13,997 bases of DNA from contig CAZKZP010000064.1 in NCBI GenBank assembly GCA_964557295.1, positions 1 to 13,997 of the forward strand. The letters are read 5' to 3'. Positions 13,264 through 13,997 of the stretch are shown here, piece after piece (position 1 is the first letter of the stretch; every line of letters begins with the position of its first letter). Both the position numbers and the translations under genes were made by a program. The DNA is from JBFMHP01 sp964557295 (GTDB lineage: Bacteria > Pseudomonadota > Gammaproteobacteria > RBG-16-57-12). Below the pieces are notes generated by a model, which saw only the letters and a program-made list of their open reading frames with translations, did no database searches and was not told the origin of the DNA.

Positions 13264-13692
13264 ATGAATCCGACAAATGCGGAACTAAAAGTAGTAATAG
13301 CAAAACTTATTGAAGTCGCTTACTCCACGAACAAGGATGTCGCCGTAAAAATCATCCGAGGGAAAGGGAGTTTCAAATTGACTGTGGACCAAAATGGCCA
13401 AGCGGTTCTTTCTGGGAACGCGGGCGTGCTGACATTTAGTGGTGATCCCGCTCTGAAGAGTATTGGCGTAAAGGTGAAGCGAGTAGCTGTGAGTTTTTTC
13501 AAGGGAGAGGAAAGTCAGGTTGAGTACACGGCCTCCTTTTCGCTTCAAATTATCAGCATGTCACTCAAGGGAAATTTTGATGTGGAAGATCTGATAGCGT
13601 CATGTTCCGGCTTGCTTTGTCAGGCTGCAAAGGCAATGAAACAAAGAAATGCGCTTTATGAAAATGAGCTGCAAATGATAATGGGGAAATGA
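13264..13692 (+). CDS. Unknown 142-residue protein
   Basis: I do not recognise a family. An N-terminal helix (AELKVVIAKLIEVAYS, about residues 6-21) is followed by several strands: DVAVKIIRG, GSFKLTVDQ, QAVLSGNAGVLTFSG, GVKVKRVAVSFF, VEYTASFSLQIISMSLKG. A C-terminal helical end has two cysteines (SCSGLLCQAAKAMKQRNALY, about 113-132). It has neither signal peptide nor membrane segment. GGGAG about eight bases upstream supports the ATG at 13264. The stop overlaps the start of the following lipoprotein by four bases (ATGA, 13689-13692), so the two are expected to be co-translated. Confidence 0.75.
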   Translation: MNPTNAELKVVIAKLIEVAYSTNKDVAVKIIRGKGSFKLTVDQNGQAVLSGNAGVLTFSGDPALKSIGVKVKRVAVSFFKGEESQVEYTASFSLQIISMSLKGNFDVEDLIASCSGLLCQAAKAMKQRNALYENELQMIMGK

Positions 13693-13997
13693 GTGTTATG
13701 GTGAGGCTTATTCCTTTGCTGGTAATTGCGTTATATGGATGTGCGCATTTAACTAAACATGAAACATTTTATAGTGAGTTTTGTAAGTACAGTGAAAGCG
13801 TTCGCGACTCCAATATGATCGAGAACTATGCCAGGTTTTTCCATCCATCATTAACTGCTGGCATCGACATCAATGAGCCTTCGACAAGATCGCAACTGCA
13901 GTTTTCGAAGTACATGGACAAAGAAGTGGCTCATTATGAGGCGTTGCATGGTGATATAGGGTGCTTGACGGTGGACGGCACCAGTGCGGAAAACAAT
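13689..13997 (+). CDS. Putative lipoprotein, partial at the right edge
   Basis: The gene runs off the window after 103 codons. It starts MSVMVRLIPLLVIALYGCAH: a short basic N-terminus, a hydrophobic core and a lipobox-like ALYGC with Cys18, typical of lipoprotein signal peptides. The exported part is polar with paired cysteines (FCKYSESV and IGCLTV) and the helical stretch SQLQFSKYMDKEVAHYE written here as part of a longer helix (about residues 63-82). It overlaps the preceding 142-residue gene by four bases and has no separate promoter, so the two form an operon. The function and the C-terminus cannot be read from the window. Confidence 0.72.
   Translation, partial: MSVMVRLIPLLVIALYGCAHLTKHETFYSEFCKYSESVRDSNMIENYARFFHPSLTAGIDINEPSTRSQLQFSKYMDKEVAHYEALHGDIGCLTVDGTSAENN

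Overview
The window looks like a piece of a draft gammaproteobacterial chromosome; a run of 10 Ns (830-839) marks an assembly gap. The gene set (an RsmJ-like start, nudE-cysQ, mscL, and a class II ribonucleotide reductase split into NrdJa and NrdJb) fits Gammaproteobacteria. The core genes are GC-rich. I cannot name the genus.

Layout. 1-214: start of a probable rsmJ (minus), divergent from a hotdog-fold thioesterase-like gene (269-772). 781-1126: a REP/BIME array between two convergent genes, interrupted by the N gap. 1123-3976 (minus): an OmpA-family protein with calcium-binding-type repeats, then the mechanosensitive channels mscL and mscS, with a clear terminator between the two channels. 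4140-5500 (minus): nudE and cysQ, overlapping by one base. 5594-6484 (plus): a fructosamine-kinase-family protein. 6641-10969 (plus): a promoter with a near-consensus NrdR box, then nrdJa, carrying a 377-residue intein with an intact LAGLIDADG endonuclease exactly at the catalytic cysteine, then nrdJb. The two reductase genes are separated by an inverted pair of hairpin repeats.

From about 11,160 to the right edge the character changes. Base composition is visibly more AT-rich, the genes are short and unrecognised, three gene pairs are coupled by 4-base start/stop overlaps, and the gaps hold mobile-type repeats. nrdJb's terminator is split in its loop by a 110-bp TA-flanked palindromic element. 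An integron attC-like site separates two of the small gene modules. A repeat mosaic at 12,821-13,170 includes a 135-bp element with imperfect terminal inverted repeats and a coding start cut off after 17 codons. The window ends inside a lipoprotein gene.

How it works together. The left half is housekeeping: rRNA modification, osmotic protection (MscL and MscS valves plus an envelope-anchoring OmpA protein), and nucleotide and phosphate-ester clean-up (NudE, CysQ). The centre is oxygen-independent, B12-dependent dNTP synthesis, probably under NrdR and dependent on protein splicing. The right end is an accessory island built from small gene modules of unknown function.
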